From an uncultured Bacilli bacterium (lineage in GTDB: Bacteria; Bacillota_I; Bacilli_A; RF39; UBA660), in assembly GCA_934130235.1 (NCBI GenBank), contig CAKOXU010000007.1, positions 1 through 36,605 on the forward strand: DNA of 36,605 nt. The letters are read 5' to 3'. This document shows, piece after piece, positions 23,817-32,559 of the stretch. The stretch's first letter is position 1, and every line of letters starts with the position of its first letter. A program made the translations under genes and the position numbers. The notes beneath the pieces were generated by a model. The model did no database searches, was not told the DNA's origin, and saw nothing but the letters and a program-made list of their open reading frames with translations.

Positions 23817-23848
23817 AAAAAAAACTATCAATCTTTGATAGCTTTTTT
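23817..23848 (-). terminator. Terminator after the flavodoxin gene
   Basis: CTATCAA/TTGATAG (7 bp, 3-nt loop) flanked by A-runs and T-runs; on the minus strand 8 T's follow. It starts 10 nt after the flavodoxin stop codon. Confidence 0.8.
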
Positions 23849-23858
23849 GGCATACTTT

Positions 23859-24338
23859 TTAATAATTCTCCATTGTACCTATACATTCTTTTATGTCTTC
23901 TAAGCTCATGTATGTATCAAGCCTAGAGCTTTCTATGAAATTATAATTATACTTGTTTTTTAGTTTCATATACGAATCTGTTAAACTACTACCACCAGAT
24001 GTGCAAAATAATATAATTTTTTTGTCAGTAAAATCATAGCTCTCTAAAAAAGTATTAATGATTGTTGGAGCTTTATACCACCAAATAGGAAATCCTAAGT
24101 ATATTGTTTTATACTCATTCATATTATCTACTCTACTTTTTATTAACGGACGTGATGTTTCATCTTGCATTTCTAATGTTGATCTACTATTTTTATTTTG
24201 CCAATCTAAATCTTCTTTTGTATATGGTCTTTCAGGTATAATTTCAAACAGATCACCATTAACAACCTGAGCTACTTTTTTTGAGACCTGCTCTGTTGTA
24301 CCAGTACAAGAGAAATATGCGACTAATGTTTTTTTCAT
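23859..24338 (-). CDS. Flavodoxin family protein
   Basis: 159 aa from the ATG at 24338, preceded by GGAGG; a second ATG 12 nt upstream overlaps that site. KKTLVAYFSCTGTTEQVSKKVA is the FMN phosphate-binding loop of a flavodoxin fold. YLGFPIWWYKAPTIINTFLESYDF and IILFCTSGGSSLTDS are the two FMN-ring loops of the larger flavodoxin_4-type family, often annotated as flavodoxin or NAD(P)H-oxidoreductase-like. It probably carries electrons or reduces small substrates in the cytoplasm. It is transcribed alone, divergent from the ABC transporter operon. An extended -10 promoter (TGCTATAAT) lies just upstream. Confidence 0.88.
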   Translation of the reverse strand: MKKTLVAYFSCTGTTEQVSKKVAQVVNGDLFEIIPERPYTKEDLDWQNKNSRSTLEMQDETSRPLIKSRVDNMNEYKTIYLGFPIWWYKAPTIINTFLESYDFTDKKIILFCTSGGSSLTDSYMKLKNKYNYNFIESSRLDTYMSLEDIKECIGTMENY

Positions 24339-24354
24339 AAATACCTCCATCTAA

Positions 24355-24386
24355 ATTATAGCACATTTTTTATGGTATTTTGTCAA
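24355..24386 (-). promoter_or_regulatory. Extended -10 promoter of the flavodoxin gene
   Basis: The minus strand has TTGACA (24386-24381) and TGC-TATAAT (24360-24355). The spacer of 20 nt is long, so the extended -10 probably matters most. Confidence 0.5.
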
Positions 24387-24423
24387 TATATGTAGTATAA
24401 TATTGCATTAAGAAGGTGATTTA

Positions 24424-25125
24424 ATGGCTTATATAGAGTTTAAATGCGTAGATAAAATTTATAAAATGGGAGAAATAGAAATAAAAGCACTTAATAAGGC
24501 ATCATTTAAAATTAACAAAGGTGAACTTGTAGTTATCTTAGGCCCTTCCGGTGCTGGAAAAACTACATGTTTAAATATTTTAGGCGGAATGGACAATGCT
24601 AGCGGTGGTAGTGTTTTTGTAGATAACAAAAATATTACCAATTATAATAATAAAGAACTTATAATATATCGTAGAAATGATATTGGTTTTGTATTTCAGT
24701 TTTATAATTTAGTACAAAACTTAACTGCACTTGAAAATGTTGAACTTGCAGTACAATTGTGCAAAGACCATTTAGATCCTAAGACAATACTAAATAAAGT
24801 TGGACTTTCTAAAAGAATTAATAACTTCCCTTCTCAATTATCTGGAGGAGAACAACAAAGGGTTGCAATAGCACGAGCTATCGCTAAAAATCCAAAACTT
24901 CTTTTATGTGATGAACCTACTGGAGCACTAGATTATAAAACAGGAAAACAAATATTGAAATTATTGGAGAGTACAGCACGTAAGGAAAATATGACTGTTA
25001 TAATAATTACACATAATGCTGCTTTAGCACCCATGGCTGATAAGGTTATACATTTTAAAAATGGATCTGCAAGTGATATTGTTGTAAATAGTAATCCTAA
25101 AAGTATTGATGAGATTGAGTGGTAA
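24424..25125 (+). CDS. ABC transporter ATP-binding protein, MacB/LolD type
   Basis: 233 aa. Walker A GPSGAGKT at 40-47, Q-loop in FQFYNLVQNLT, signature LSGGEQQ at 139-145, Walker B LLLCDEP at 159-165 with the EPTGALD of the MacB/LolD class, and H-loop H197. It powers the FtsX-type permease directly downstream. The MacB class works as a mechanotransmission machine (drug or peptide export, lipoprotein release, peptide sensing) rather than as a classic channel. AAGAAGGTGAT lies before the ATG. The ATPase stop and the permease ATG are 2 nt apart. Confidence 0.93.
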   Translation: MAYIEFKCVDKIYKMGEIEIKALNKASFKINKGELVVILGPSGAGKTTCLNILGGMDNASGGSVFVDNKNITNYNNKELIIYRRNDIGFVFQFYNLVQNLTALENVELAVQLCKDHLDPKTILNKVGLSKRINNFPSQLSGGEQQRVAIARAIAKNPKLLLCDEPTGALDYKTGKQILKLLESTARKENMTVIIITHNAALAPMADKVIHFKNGSASDIVVNSNPKSIDEIEW

Positions 25126-25127
25126 TA

Positions 25128-28100
25128 ATGAAAAAGAACAGAATAAATACTACTAGTATTAGGGAGATAAAACATTCATTTAAAAGATTCTTATCTTTAT
25201 TAGTAATGAGCTTATTAGGCGTTTTAGTGTTTGTTGGTATTAAGATGTCTTCTCCTGATATGATAATGTCATTAGATAAATATTATGATGATACTAATTT
25301 ATACGACATTAAAATTGTATCTACACTAGGTCTTACTAACGATGATATTAAATATTTAAAAAGTCTTAAAGGTGTTAATGATGTATATGGTTCTTATTCA
25401 AAGGATGTATTAATTAATATAAAAGAAGAAGATGTTGTAATTAAAGTAATAGGAATAAATAATAGTATTAATAAAATAAAGCTTTTAGAAGGAAGAATGC
25501 CTAAAAATGATAGCGAAATAGTTGTTGAAAAAGCAATGTTAAATAAAGAGGATATTAAGATTGGTGATACTTTATCTATTATTGATGACAATGAACTAAA
25601 AAATAAAAATTTAACTATAGTTGGAACTATTAAAAGTCCGCTTTATATTAATAGTGAAACTGGTACAGCTAATCGTGGTAATACGAATATAGGTACAGGT
25701 AAAATTAATTATTATACATATGTTGATAACAGTGCTTTTAATATTGATTATTATACTGAAATATATTTAACTGTTAAAAATGCTAAAGATGAAATAACTA
25801 ATAATAAAATGTGTAATAAATTAATTGGTAAACAAGTAGATAATTTAAATAAGATAAAAAGTGAAAGAGAATCTTATAGATATAATGAAATATATAATAG
25901 TATTAATGAAGAAATAAAAAAGCAAGAAAAAGAAGGCTTAAATAAATTAAATAGTGCTAAAAACAAATTAAATGATTCTAAAGTTAAGTTAGATAATGCT
26001 AAAGTTGAACTAGATAATAATAAAATTAAATTGGATAATGCTAAAATTGAATTAGATAATAATAAAGCTAAATTAGATAATGCTAAAATTGAATTAGACA
26101 ATAATAAGGCTAAATTAGATAATGCTAAAATTGAATTAGATAATAATAAAAAGTTAATTAACGATGAACTTAGTAAGTTTGGACTTACATTAGATGATGT
26201 AAATAGTATTACAGATATTACAAAAGAAGATATTATAGAACTTATTCCTAAAGATTCTTTATACTATGATGAAATTATAAATGTCATTAATAAGATATAT
26301 GACTTTGATCAAGATGATATTGACTCTATTATAAATAGTATTCCTACTGATATTCCAAATTATGATAAAGTTATTGATGGCATAAATAAGATTTTAAATA
26401 ACTATGATAGAATAATTGAAATAAAAAATAGTATTGACATGATTAATAAAGCAGATAAAGAATATAATGATGGAATGAATAAATACAATGAGTATTTAGA
26501 AACATATAATAACAATTATAAAAAATATTTAAATTATAGTAATAATTATAATAAAGGAAATTCAGAATATAAAAATGCCAGAAAATTATATAATAGTAAT
26601 CTATATTTATATAATACTAAAATAGAAGAATACTACAATAGTAAAAAGATTTTTGAACTAAAAATAAAAGACGCTAAAAGTAAATTAAATGAAATTCCTG
26701 ATGCTAAATGGTATATATATGATAGATTAGATGACAGTGGATACTCTTCTTTTATTGATGATGGTGAAAGTGTTTCGAATTTAGCAAAGATATTCCCTAC
26801 TATATTTTTTGTAGTCGCTATACTTATAAGTTTGATTTCAATGTCTAGAATGGTCGAAGATGATAGAGGTAATATTGGTACTCTTAAATCACTGGGATTT
26901 AGTAATAAACATATAAGAAAAAAATATTTAATATATTCAGGTGTTGCTACTTTCATTGGTGGTATTATAGGTTCTCTTTTAGGATTTTTTATATTACCAA
27001 GAATTATATTTAATATATATAAGATATTATTTGATGTACCTATATTTAAATATGATTTTACTCCTACAAATATAATAATAGGTGTTTCTATAGCTCTTTT
27101 GTGTATATGTGGAACTACCTTAATAACAATTAAAAAAATAGTTAAAGAAAAACCATCTGAATTAATGAGACCTAAAGCCCCTTCCAATGGAAAAAGAGTA
27201 ATTTTAGAAAGATTTCCATTTTTATGGAAACATATTAATTTTTCTAACAAAATAACTATAAGAAATTTATTTAGATATAAAAAAAGAGTTTTAATGACTA
27301 TAGGCGGAATTATGGGATGTACATCTTTGATGCTTACTGGATTTGGTATTAGGGACTCAATAACTGAAATTCCTGATAAACAATATAATAATATATTTAA
27401 ATTTGATGATATGATATATATAAATAATTATAATGATAAATTATTTGATAATAAGCATATTGTAAAAAAAGTAAACACTTATATGAATCTATCTATGCAA
27501 GTTAATGGATATGACACTAATATATTTGTTGTTGAAAATGAAAAAGATATGAAAGGCTTAATTAATTTAAATGATTTATATACAAAAAAAGAACTTAATT
27601 TTAAAAATAATAAAGTAATTATATCAGATAAATTAGCATCTCTTACCAATAAAAAAGTAAATGATACAATTACACTTACTGACACTAACTATAAAGAATA
27701 TGAGTTTATTATTTCCGGAATATGTGAAAATTATGTAACTAATTATGTATTTATGAACAAAGAAACATACGAAAATAATATAGATAAATATAAAACCAAT
27801 ATTGTGTATATAAAATTAGATAATTTAAAATATGAAGAAAAAGTATCAAAGGAATTACTTAAAAGTGATGATATAATGAGTGTATTATCAGTTAATCAAA
27901 CAATTAAAAGTGTAAATAATATGTTAAAGTCATTGAACAGTGTTGTTGCAATCTTAATATTATTATCAGGAGCTTTATCTTTTGTTATTTTATATAATTT
28001 ATCATATATAAATATTAGCGAAAGAAAAAGGGAGATTGCTACATTAAAAGTATTAGGTTTTACAGATAAAGAGGTTGATGATTATATTATAAAAGAAACT

Positions 28101-28334
28101 ATTATACTAACTATACTTGGTATATTATTGGGTCTTATATTTGGTATATTTTTAACAAATATAATAATAAATACGGTTGAAATAGAAATGGTTAGATTTA
28201 TACATCATATAAAACCATATAGTTTTATAATTACCTCTTCACTAATTCTATTATTCACTGTTATTGTTAGTATACTAATTCACTTTGCTTTGAAAAAGAT
28301 TGATATGATAGAATCTCTTAAAAGTGTTGAATAA
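25128..28334 (+). CDS. Very large FtsX/MacB-type ABC permease with repetitive coiled coil
   Basis: 1068 aa from the ATG at 25128; an in-frame GTG 9 nt upstream is within the ATPase end. Layout: one membrane segment at about 21-38, an extracellular MacB-like domain, a long helical and coiled-coil stretch (about 240-545), three membrane segments (about 550-570, 602-624, 648-668), another at about 720-740, a second outer domain, and three final segments (about 937-960, 992-1014, 1032-1054). This is the duplicated FtsX-type permease plan. Residues 287-342 are four near-identical 14-residue units, KLDNAKIELDNNKA-like, two heptads each. The coiled coil is outside the membrane and may reach through the wall, as in bigger MacB-like systems. 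The substrate is unknown; drug or peptide efflux and surface-protein handling are both plausible. Confidence 0.88.
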   Translation: MKKNRINTTSIREIKHSFKRFLSLLVMSLLGVLVFVGIKMSSPDMIMSLDKYYDDTNLYDIKIVSTLGLTNDDIKYLKSLKGVNDVYGSYSKDVLINIKEEDVVIKVIGINNSINKIKLLEGRMPKNDSEIVVEKAMLNKEDIKIGDTLSIIDDNELKNKNLTIVGTIKSPLYINSETGTANRGNTNIGTGKINYYTYVDNSAFNIDYYTEIYLTVKNAKDEITNNKMCNKLIGKQVDNLNKIKSERESYRYNEIYNSINEEIKKQEKEGLNKLNSAKNKLNDSKVKLDNAKVELDNNKIKLDNAKIELDNNKAKLDNAKIELDNNKAKLDNAKIELDNNKKLINDELSKFGLTLDDVNSITDITKEDIIELIPKDSLYYDEIINVINKIYDFDQDDIDSIINSIPTDIPNYDKVIDGINKILNNYDRIIEIKNSIDMINKADKEYNDGMNKYNEYLETYNNNYKKYLNYSNNYNKGNSEYKNARKLYNSNLYLYNTKIEEYYNSKKIFELKIKDAKSKLNEIPDAKWYIYDRLDDSGYSSFIDDGESVSNLAKIFPTIFFVVAILISLISMSRMVEDDRGNIGTLKSLGFSNKHIRKKYLIYSGVATFIGGIIGSLLGFFILPRIIFNIYKILFDVPIFKYDFTPTNIIIGVSIALLCICGTTLITIKKIVKEKPSELMRPKAPSNGKRVILERFPFLWKHINFSNKITIRNLFRYKKRVLMTIGGIMGCTSLMLTGFGIRDSITEIPDKQYNNIFKFDDMIYINNYNDKLFDNKHIVKKVNTYMNLSMQVNGYDTNIFVVENEKDMKGLINLNDLYTKKELNFKNNKVIISDKLASLTNKKVNDTITLTDTNYKEYEFIISGICENYVTNYVFMNKETYENNIDKYKTNIVYIKLDNLKYEEKVSKELLKSDDIMSVLSVNQTIKSVNNMLKSLNSVVAILILLSGALSFVILYNLSYINISERKREIATLKVLGFTDKEVDDYIIKETIILTILGILLGLIFGIFLTNIIINTVEIEMVRFIHHIKPYSFIITSSLILLFTVIVSILIHFALKKIDMIESLKSVE
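25986..26153 (+). repeat. Four tandem 42-bp in-frame repeats
   Basis: Units at 25986-26027, 26028-26069, 26070-26111 and 26112-26153 differ at only a few bases, and each encodes 14 residues of the permease coiled coil. Because 42 bp is two heptads, gain or loss of a unit keeps both frame and coiled-coil register. Confidence 0.93.
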
Positions 28335-28339
28335 AAAAA

Positions 28340-28380
28340 GAAAAATAGATACTAGTACCTGTCAGTACTATCTATTTTCT
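28340..28380. terminator. Bidirectional terminator between the two ABC systems
   Basis: AGAAAAATAGATA...TAGTAC pairs with GTACTA...TATCTATTTTCT across one small mismatch (about 17 bp, loop CTGTCA). T-runs lie on both sides, between convergent stop codons. Confidence 0.82.
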
Positions 28381-28385
28381 TTTTT

Positions 28386-29525
28386 TTATTTACTCATTTT
28401 TCTTTTTGATACAATATTATTTAATAGTATAAATATTAATATAAACGCAATCATTACAAGCATATTTATAAAAATAGGCTTTAATGTGTTAATATTTAAT
28501 ACATCTACATCTGTAAGTAGATTATTAGTTTTAACATACCAATATGATGGCAATACATGCGATATTTTTAAAACTGTATTAGGTAAATATTCCATCGGTA
28601 CAAATGCTCCACATAAAAATGCTGATCCAAGTGCTACTACGTTTACTATTCCATTTACTGCACTTTTATTTTTTATTAAATTAGATATTAAAAGCGCTAA
28701 AGAAAGTGAGACAATTGTAAAAATTAATAAATTTATTGTATATATCGCACCGTATAAATTAAATATATTTGTCTTGACTGCAAAAATACCGAGTAATATA
28801 TATATTATCCATACTATTAAACTATAAAGAATACTTGATAAGAATATATATAGATTATGTTTTTTATAATTCATACTACTTACAATTATCTTTTTATTTA
28901 TATTTTCTTCTCTAAAACTAGTCATAACTAAACAAATTATATAAATAATAACAGCCATAATACTATAACTTGCAAAGTTAAAGTATTTAGTTAAATTATT
29001 TAGTTCATTAGTATTATTATTTGATTTTACTTCTACATTTATATTACTTTCTAATGCCCTATTTATTAAATTAATTAGTTCTTTTTCATTGTTAGTACCA
29101 TTAATATACATATCTTGTATTTTTATATATTTTTTTATAAGTATATCAGCAATATAAGAATTATAGTCTTTTGTTGTTTTAATATCAATATTAACCTTTT
29201 TACCAGCAAGTATATCTTTTCTATAATCTTTAGGTATATAAATTATATAGTTAATATCTCTATAAAATAAAGCATCATCTATATTTTCTTTATCTATATT
29301 CTTAACATTTGTATTTACACTTAAATAATCAATTAAATTTTTTGTAAGGCCAACATTTTCATCATTATTAACAATAGCTATATCTGGTTTTGTAGACGTA
29401 AAGGTTGTATTTATACTATTACTTGACATATTTATAGTTCCAAATATTAATAACATGGTTGTATATAAAATAATAGTTCCTTTATACTTTTTTATTATTT
29501 TAATAAAAGTTTTAAATACTATCAT
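28386..29525 (-). CDS. ABC-2 type transporter permease (second of two)
   Basis: 379 aa. One membrane segment at about 14-34 is followed by an outer domain of about 150 residues and then five membrane segments (roughly 190-212, 225-247, 258-282, 290-315, 345-370). The late GSAFLCGAFVPMEYLP is the signature of ABC-2 (YhgE/DrrB/NatB-like) permeases. It forms the membrane part of an exporter with the previous permease and the ATPase at 30627-31565. AAGGAGG precedes the ATG, which overlaps the upstream gene by 14 nt. It is last gene of the operon, ending at a strong terminator. Confidence 0.88.
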   Translation of the reverse strand: MIVFKTFIKIIKKYKGTIILYTTMLLIFGTINMSSNSINTTFTSTKPDIAIVNNDENVGLTKNLIDYLSVNTNVKNIDKENIDDALFYRDINYIIYIPKDYRKDILAGKKVNIDIKTTKDYNSYIADILIKKYIKIQDMYINGTNNEKELINLINRALESNINVEVKSNNNTNELNNLTKYFNFASYSIMAVIIYIICLVMTSFREENINKKIIVSSMNYKKHNLYIFLSSILYSLIVWIIYILLGIFAVKTNIFNLYGAIYTINLLIFTIVSLSLALLISNLIKNKSAVNGIVNVVALGSAFLCGAFVPMEYLPNTVLKISHVLPSYWYVKTNNLLTDVDVLNINTLKPIFINMLVMIAFILIFILLNNIVSKRKMSK

Positions 29526-30627
29526 ATTTTTGCCTCCTTAGGCTCATAAAAGATATAAGAATCATAAGCGCAGTAAATATGATTAAGCTTAATATATCAA
29601 ACCAATACTTATTTAAATTAGAGTAATAATAAAGTGAATAAAAACCATCTGTTATCATACTAGCAGGATTGATAATATTTAATATAGGAATATTAGTATC
29701 TATTATGTACTTCATAACCATGCCTGTCATACCAGATAAGAAACACATAAACATTGTTATTGAAATTAGTATACCTACTTTAACATCTTCATTTACTTTT
29801 AATATAACTCCAATAAATAATCCAAATGATAAACCAGATAATACTGATGCTATTACAAGTAAAATAACTAATAAAATATTACATCCCATATTTATTTTTA
29901 ATACAATAATCATATACAAAAGTAATAATATTAGACCAATCAGTTCAACTATTAAACTAGCAAGTAGACTTCCAAATAATAGATTTTTCTTTTTTATAGG
30001 CGCTAAAGAAACTCTTTTACCAACATTATCCATGTTAGCAAGCCTTTTATTTATAACTGATATAGATATAATTCCTCCGTAAAGAGCTGCCATAGCAATT
30101 AAATTATAAAACTCTATTAAGGTATAACTAATATTAGGAGAAGTTATATCATTTAATTTTACATAATTATTTATTTTTGTATAATCAATTGAATATTCAT
30201 TTGATATATCATAAATCTTCTTTTCATTATTGATCTCATCTACTATAAGTCTGAATATAGTTTCGTTTGGACCATTTTTTGATACAACCATGTTTGTTGT
30301 ATCATTCTCTATTTTTAAATAACCAATTATTTTTTTATCATTTAATAACGTTTCGCATGTATCAATATCACAATAAATAACATTTACTATTTTTTCTTTA
30401 CTATTTGACAATTCATCAAATACTTCTTTATAAAATATATTGTTTTTAAAAACTATATCATCTACTATAGCTATATCAATAGTATTAAAATGTTCACTTT
30501 TTTCAATATTAGAAAATGCCATATTATAGAAAGTTGCAAGTATTATTGGAAATATAAAAGTCCAGAAAATAAGCGCTTTATTCTTAAACAAAGTCTTTAA
30601 TGTATACTTAAAATTATGTAAAAACAT
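29512..30627 (-). CDS. ABC-2 type transporter permease (first of two)
   Basis: 371 aa with the same layout as its neighbour: N-terminal membrane segment (about 15-33, LIFWTFIFPIILATFYNMAF), outer domain, then membrane segments at about 170-188, 214-240, 250-275, 283-305 and 340-362. The conserved FLSGMTGMVMKYI segment is the ABC-2 signature region. The two permeases are probably a heterodimer. The ATG overlaps the ATPase stop codon by one base (TAATG), so translation is coupled. Confidence 0.88.
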   Translation of the reverse strand: MFLHNFKYTLKTLFKNKALIFWTFIFPIILATFYNMAFSNIEKSEHFNTIDIAIVDDIVFKNNIFYKEVFDELSNSKEKIVNVIYCDIDTCETLLNDKKIIGYLKIENDTTNMVVSKNGPNETIFRLIVDEINNEKKIYDISNEYSIDYTKINNYVKLNDITSPNISYTLIEFYNLIAMAALYGGIISISVINKRLANMDNVGKRVSLAPIKKKNLLFGSLLASLIVELIGLILLLLYMIIVLKINMGCNILLVILLVIASVLSGLSFGLFIGVILKVNEDVKVGILISITMFMCFLSGMTGMVMKYIIDTNIPILNIINPASMITDGFYSLYYYSNLNKYWFDILSLIIFTALMILISFMSLRRQKYDSI

Positions 30628-31565
30628 TAATCTCTTAGTTCCTTTCCAGTAAGTTCTAAAAACACATCATTAAGTGTTGGCCTCTCCGAAAATATTTTAT
30701 TATACTCTACTTTTTTTAACTTCAAATAATCTATAAGTTCTCCTAGGTTATCTTTTCCTTTTTTATAAGTTATAATCAAAGAACTATTGTTTGTTGAAAC
30801 ACTGTAAACTGTTTTAAAGGATCTTATTTCTTCAATTATTTTATCAGATATATTATTAAGTTCTACTGTTATTTTTTCTTCTATATTAACAAGTTTTTTT
30901 AGCTCATCACTAGTACCTTCCGCAACTATTTTACCCTTATCAAGTATTATAATCCTATCACATAATATTTCAGCTTCTTCCATATAATGCGTAGTATATA
31001 ATACAGTTGCCCCATTATCTCTTAATTTTTTTATACCATCCAATATACTATTTCTACTTTGAGGATCGACAGCTACTGTTGGTTCATCTAAAAAAATCAG
31101 TTTAGGATTATGCGCTACGCCACAGGCTATATTAAGTCGTCTTTTTAAACCACCAGATAATTGTTTAGGATAAAATTTTTTAAATTCATTTAAACCTACA
31201 AAATTAATAGCTTTTTCAACACATTCTTTTCTTTTTTTAGAATCAGTTATGTATAATCCACAAAAATAATCTATGTTTTCATATACAGTTAATTCATCAA
31301 ATAAAGCTATATCCTGAAATATGACACCAATGTTTCTTTTTAAATCATATGAATCTGGCGTCATAATAGTATCAAACACTTTTATACTTCCACTTTCATA
31401 GTTTAAAAGAGATAATATACAATTTATAGTAGTAGATTTACCTGATCCATTGGGACCTAAAAGTCCTATAATTTCTCCTTGATTAACATCAAATGATATA
31501 TCATTTACAGCTATTAAATTCTTATACTTTTTTATTAAATTCTTAACTTCAATAACATTCTCCAT
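30627..31565 (-). CDS. ABC transporter ATP-binding protein, DrrA/NatA type
   Basis: 312 aa from the ATG at 31565, which has AGGAGAA upstream and gives MENVIEVKNLIKKYK. Walker A GPNGSGKST at 37-45, Q-loop VIFQD, signature LSGGLKRR at 136-143, Walker B LIFLDEPT at 156-163, and a C-terminal tail of about 90 residues with NDVFLELTGKELRD, which is typical of the DrrA/CcmA group. It drives the ABC-2 exporter formed by the two downstream permeases. The group exports antibiotics, peptides, lipids or sodium. It starts 8 nt after the methyltransferase stop. Confidence 0.93.
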   Translation of the reverse strand: MENVIEVKNLIKKYKNLIAVNDISFDVNQGEIIGLLGPNGSGKSTTINCILSLLNYESGSIKVFDTIMTPDSYDLKRNIGVIFQDIALFDELTVYENIDYFCGLYITDSKKRKECVEKAINFVGLNEFKKFYPKQLSGGLKRRLNIACGVAHNPKLIFLDEPTVAVDPQSRNSILDGIKKLRDNGATVLYTTHYMEEAEILCDRIIILDKGKIVAEGTSDELKKLVNIEEKITVELNNISDKIIEEIRSFKTVYSVSTNNSSLIITYKKGKDNLGELIDYLKLKKVEYNKIFSERPTLNDVFLELTGKELRD

Positions 31566-31573
31566 AAATTCTC

Positions 31574-32446
31574 CTATCTTTTTACCATTAAACAATAACT
31601 CACACCTTTAGGTGCATATATTCTATTATCGGGATTAAGTGTATTATAATCATAGAAATAGTATTTATTAATATCATCACTATTTAAGTGCTCATATATT
31701 AGCAAGCCATTATCTGATGCACATTTACAAATACTTTCGTATGTATAATTTGATTTCATATCACACATCGCACCATGCGCTAATTTCTTATTTATTATTT
31801 CTCTAGAAGTTTCTATTTCATTTGGATAATCAAATATAATAGAACTTCCAGATGGTATATTCTTTGATAATAATTTTATAGTATTAAAAAATATATCTTT
31901 ATCCAAATAATAACTTATTCCAAGTAATGATACATATGTCTTTTTGCTTGTATCATATGTTGTATCCAATAAATTCTCTATCCAGTTATTATTAAAATCA
32001 CACTTTATATATGTAATATTCTTTTTCTCTAAATTAGACTTTTGAATTCTTCTAATTTTATCTTCAATCATATCCGGCTTGTCCAATTCATAAACATTGA
32101 TACTCTTATTAACTAAATATGCTGAAGTGTCATATCCGCATGCCATTATTACATATTGCTTTAAACCTAATTTAATATCATTCAACAAATGATTTTTATT
32201 AAAAATTGAGCGTGCTAAAATCTGTGGTGCTAAATTATTGTTTACAATCCATTTTAAAGGATTATCTTTCTTGTAATTAGAATTAAAAAATTTAATTCCT
32301 TCTTCCATATTCTTCGAAATATTAATTATTTCTTCATTACTTAAAAGTTGTTCTGCATAAGTATCACTATATATTTTGATATTACTGTTTTTAGTATGAT
32401 AATACCTTGCAAATAAGCTTATTAAAGCTGTCATATTCTTCTCCAT
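31574..32446 (-). CDS. LCM-family SAM-dependent methyltransferase
   Basis: 290 aa from the ATG at 32446 (GGAGG 8-9 nt upstream; the frame runs further up through the ribosome site). YVIMACGYDTSAYLV, followed by VYELDKPDMIEDK, is the SAM-binding loop and acidic strand of the leucine-carboxyl-methyltransferase-like (PPM1/TcmP) family, and KDIFFNTIKLLSKNIPSGSSIIFDYPN is the later part of the fold. Bacterial members methylate small molecules, often carboxyl or hydroxyl groups of secondary metabolites. It leads an operon with an ABC-2 exporter, so modification plus export of a compound, or self-protection against one, is suggested but not shown. A 13-bp palindrome lies in its upstream region. Confidence 0.82.
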   Translation of the reverse strand: MEKNMTALISLFARYYHTKNSNIKIYSDTYAEQLLSNEEIINISKNMEEGIKFFNSNYKKDNPLKWIVNNNLAPQILARSIFNKNHLLNDIKLGLKQYVIMACGYDTSAYLVNKSINVYELDKPDMIEDKIRRIQKSNLEKKNITYIKCDFNNNWIENLLDTTYDTSKKTYVSLLGISYYLDKDIFFNTIKLLSKNIPSGSSIIFDYPNEIETSREIINKKLAHGAMCDMKSNYTYESICKCASDNGLLIYEHLNSDDINKYYFYDYNTLNPDNRIYAPKGVSYCLMVKR

Positions 32447-32487
32447 AAAAAACCTCCATATATTTAATACACCCACCCATCTATAAA

Positions 32488-32500
32488 TTCAAGTCTTGAA
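32488..32500. promoter_or_regulatory. 13-bp palindrome upstream of the methyltransferase-exporter operon
   Basis: TTCAAG-T-CTTGAA, a perfect 6+1+6 palindrome 42 nt before the methyltransferase ATG. It overlaps the -35 box of the plus-strand promoter at 32496-32524, and a possible minus-strand promoter (TTGCTT, TTATAG) spans it. It is a good operator shape, but no regulator gene is adjacent. Confidence 0.4.
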
Positions 32501-32524
32501 AAAAAAGCAAAAATGTGGTAATAT
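32496..32524 (+). promoter_or_regulatory. Plus-strand promoter followed almost at once by a terminator
   Basis: TTGAAA (32496-32501), a 17-nt spacer and TAATAT (32519-32524). The start would be near 32531, only 6 nt before the stem of the terminator at 32537-32559, giving an RNA of about 28 nt. Confidence 0.4.
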
Positions 32525-32536
32525 AAATATAGAGAT

Positions 32537-32559
32537 GAGGGATTTTCCCTCTTTTTTTT
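32537..32559 (+). terminator. Intrinsic terminator, plus strand only
   Basis: GAGGGA-TTT-TCCCTC followed by eight T's. On the minus strand no T-run follows, so it does not serve the small membrane protein gene that ends here; its stop codon overlaps the T-run. Confidence 0.75.

Noticed and set aside
25986..26153. Possible CRISPR array
   Set aside because: The repeats are directly adjacent with no spacers and are in frame inside a coding region; they encode coiled-coil heptads.
26633..27250. Minus-strand frame of about 205 codons inside the FtsX-type permease
   Set aside because: It is antisense to strongly coding sequence with membrane segments; hydrophobic shadows like this are expected in AT-rich DNA.
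19886..31595. A tRNA-bounded integrative element beginning at tRNA-Gly
   Set aside because: The genes beyond the tRNA look accessory, but there is no integrase, no direct repeat of the tRNA 3' end, and no mobilisation gene in the window; only the inverted 13-mer was found.
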